Shown here piece after piece: positions 62,831 through 64,000 of a stretch of 64,000 bases of DNA. The position numbers and the translations under genes are program-made. The number at the start of each line of letters is the position of its first letter. Positions within the stretch are counted from its first letter, which is position 1. This DNA is from Anoplopoma fimbria (lineage: Eukaryota > Chordata > Actinopteri > Perciformes > Anoplopomatidae): contig NC_072465.1 of the NCBI RefSeq assembly GCF_027596085.1, positions 17,686,207-17,750,206 of the forward strand, in the 5' to 3' direction. The notes under the pieces were generated by a model. That model had not been told where the DNA came from. It did no database searches and saw nothing but the letters and a program-made list of their open reading frames with translations.

Positions 62831-63320
62831 GATTGATAAGACCCCCTATGGGGCTCCGACAGTCGTCGCCAGGATCAGACAGAGTCAATGGTGAAAGTAG
62901 CATTCATTCATTGATACAGATTAGTAGCCATTCAATTTGGTTATTAAGGAATTGTGGCTAAAATATGTACTGAGCGAGACAAAAAACAGACTTGTGCGGT
63001 GGGTTTTTAAATAACCTAAAAAATAAACTGCATCTTTGGCATACTGCGATTTCTAGTTACTATTTGGCTGACATGCTGCTTGTGCTGAGCAATGTTTTTG
63101 TGATAATTACCGTCACGACCAGGTTCAAGTAGACATAACAAAAGGGAGACACCACTTAACAAAATAAGCTTCATTTAACAAATTAAAAGAGTAGCTACTG
63201 GAGTCAGTAGAGCTTGTGGGTGCAAGAGGGAAGAATATATTTGGTTGGGTGTTTTAAAGATGCAACACAAAACATGAAAATATACTAAAGTAACATATAT
63301 TGTAACACATATTAACACAT

Positions 63321-63383
63321 ATTGCAAATTTCCCCGCTGCGGGACTAATAAAGGATTATCTTATCTTATCTTATCTTATCTTA
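63321..63383 (+). mobile_element. LINE 3'-end fragment with (TTATC)n tail
   Basis: The phrase aatttccccgctgcgggac followed by taataaaggattatc and repeated ttatc units matches the characteristic 3' terminus of fish non-LTR retrotransposons with a short tandem tail. It is severely 5'-truncated, and reads in plus orientation. Confidence 0.75.
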
Positions 63384-64000
63384 CTAAACCAAAACAATGG
63401 ACGCAGCAGCAGCACAGCAGACAGAGAGTAGGAGACTGCTAGTAACAGTCAAACCTGATCTCATGGAGATGAAATATAAACAGCACAAATTTTAAGGACA
63501 TTCTGAGAGTCATGAAAAACCATTTTATGCTTTCCGTGTGTCATTTTATGTCACAACATTACCATTAGCCATAGCAGTTGGGTTTAGGAAAAACTTCACA
63601 TTTTGGCAAAAAAATAAGTACATATAAACTAGGTAAGTAACGTGACATAACTAGAGTGAGCCCCTCTGCCTACACCTTAATATCAGCCAGAAGATGTATT
63701 GGTCAGGCTTGAATAGGAAGTGAGAGAGTTTATAAATGTAGGCCACAATTATCAGAACAAAGCAAACATTAAGGCTCCGTCATGTGACTAAATATACAAA
63801 TGTTAAAAATAAAAGGCTATGGAAGAAATTTGCTAATTTATTTGGCAATGCTAATAAAATCTACTGCAGCCCTGTGGGTCCCGACCAATTCTTTGGGAAC
63901 GACTAGTTTAAACATCTGCAACATAAAAATACTGCTTACATATTAAACACTTTCAAACAGCCCACTATTAACTGCTTCATCTTGTAATGGAGTATGTAGT
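63384..64000. other. Upstream flank to window end, no gene seen
   Basis: AT-rich sequence. A phrase near 63880 (gtgggtcccgaccaattctt, then ttgggaacgactagttta) resembles part of a dispersed repeat, but too little is recognisable to call it. Confidence 0.4.

Larger units (their letters stand above)
57916..63320. other. Upstream flank, no gene seen
   Basis: Contains the GT microsatellite at 58760-58843, AT-rich blocks at 58430-58720, 59140-59760 and 62450-62830 with regulatory character, and AT-rich filler at 60750-61900. The minus-strand frame at 60003-60311 has a short hydrophobic stretch but no family match. Confidence 0.45.

Overview
The window is vertebrate genomic DNA, almost certainly from a teleost and probably a percomorph. 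The reasons are long (CA/GT)n microsatellites, a low-CpG background with one CpG-rich promoter-like patch, spliced exons with GT/AG borders, and diverged copies of repeat families I recognise as abundant in percomorph genomes. There are no prokaryotic operons, no CRISPR array, and no rRNA or tRNA gene that I could find. Almost all long open frames are chance frames or lie on dinucleotide repeats.

One protein-coding gene is supported, on the minus strand. It is the 5' end of a voltage-gated calcium channel alpha-2/delta subunit, best matched to CACNA2D2. Three coding exons join in frame with consensus splice sites: exon 1 (41681-41796, start codon and signal peptide), exon 2 (36362-36443) and exon 3 (5043-5159). 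Together they encode the first 105 residues. Intron 1 is about 5.2 kb, intron 2 about 31.2 kb, and intron 3 runs off the left edge. Exons 4 onward (rest of VWA_N, VWA with MIDAS, Cache domains, delta peptide) are not in the window as far as I can see.

Region by region: 1-5042 is intron 3; 5043-5159 is exon 3; 5160-36361 is intron 2, with several decayed transposon copies and some complex, possibly conserved non-coding stretches; 36362-36443 is exon 2; 36444-41680 is intron 1, which holds a diverged direct-repeat pair and several GT/AT tracts; about 41280-42120 is the CpG-rich promoter and 5' UTR zone; 42121-64000 is upstream flank with no gene I can support. The flank contains repeats, microsatellites and AT-rich complex blocks that look like developmental cis-regulatory DNA.

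The most notable observation is an upstream AUG seven nucleotides before the predicted start codon. It opens an out-of-frame, 70-codon overlapping reading frame that stays open across both splice junctions and stops early in exon 3. I found no evidence of a novel multi-gene system. Repeat-family and gene assignments rest on recalled family sequences, not on a search.
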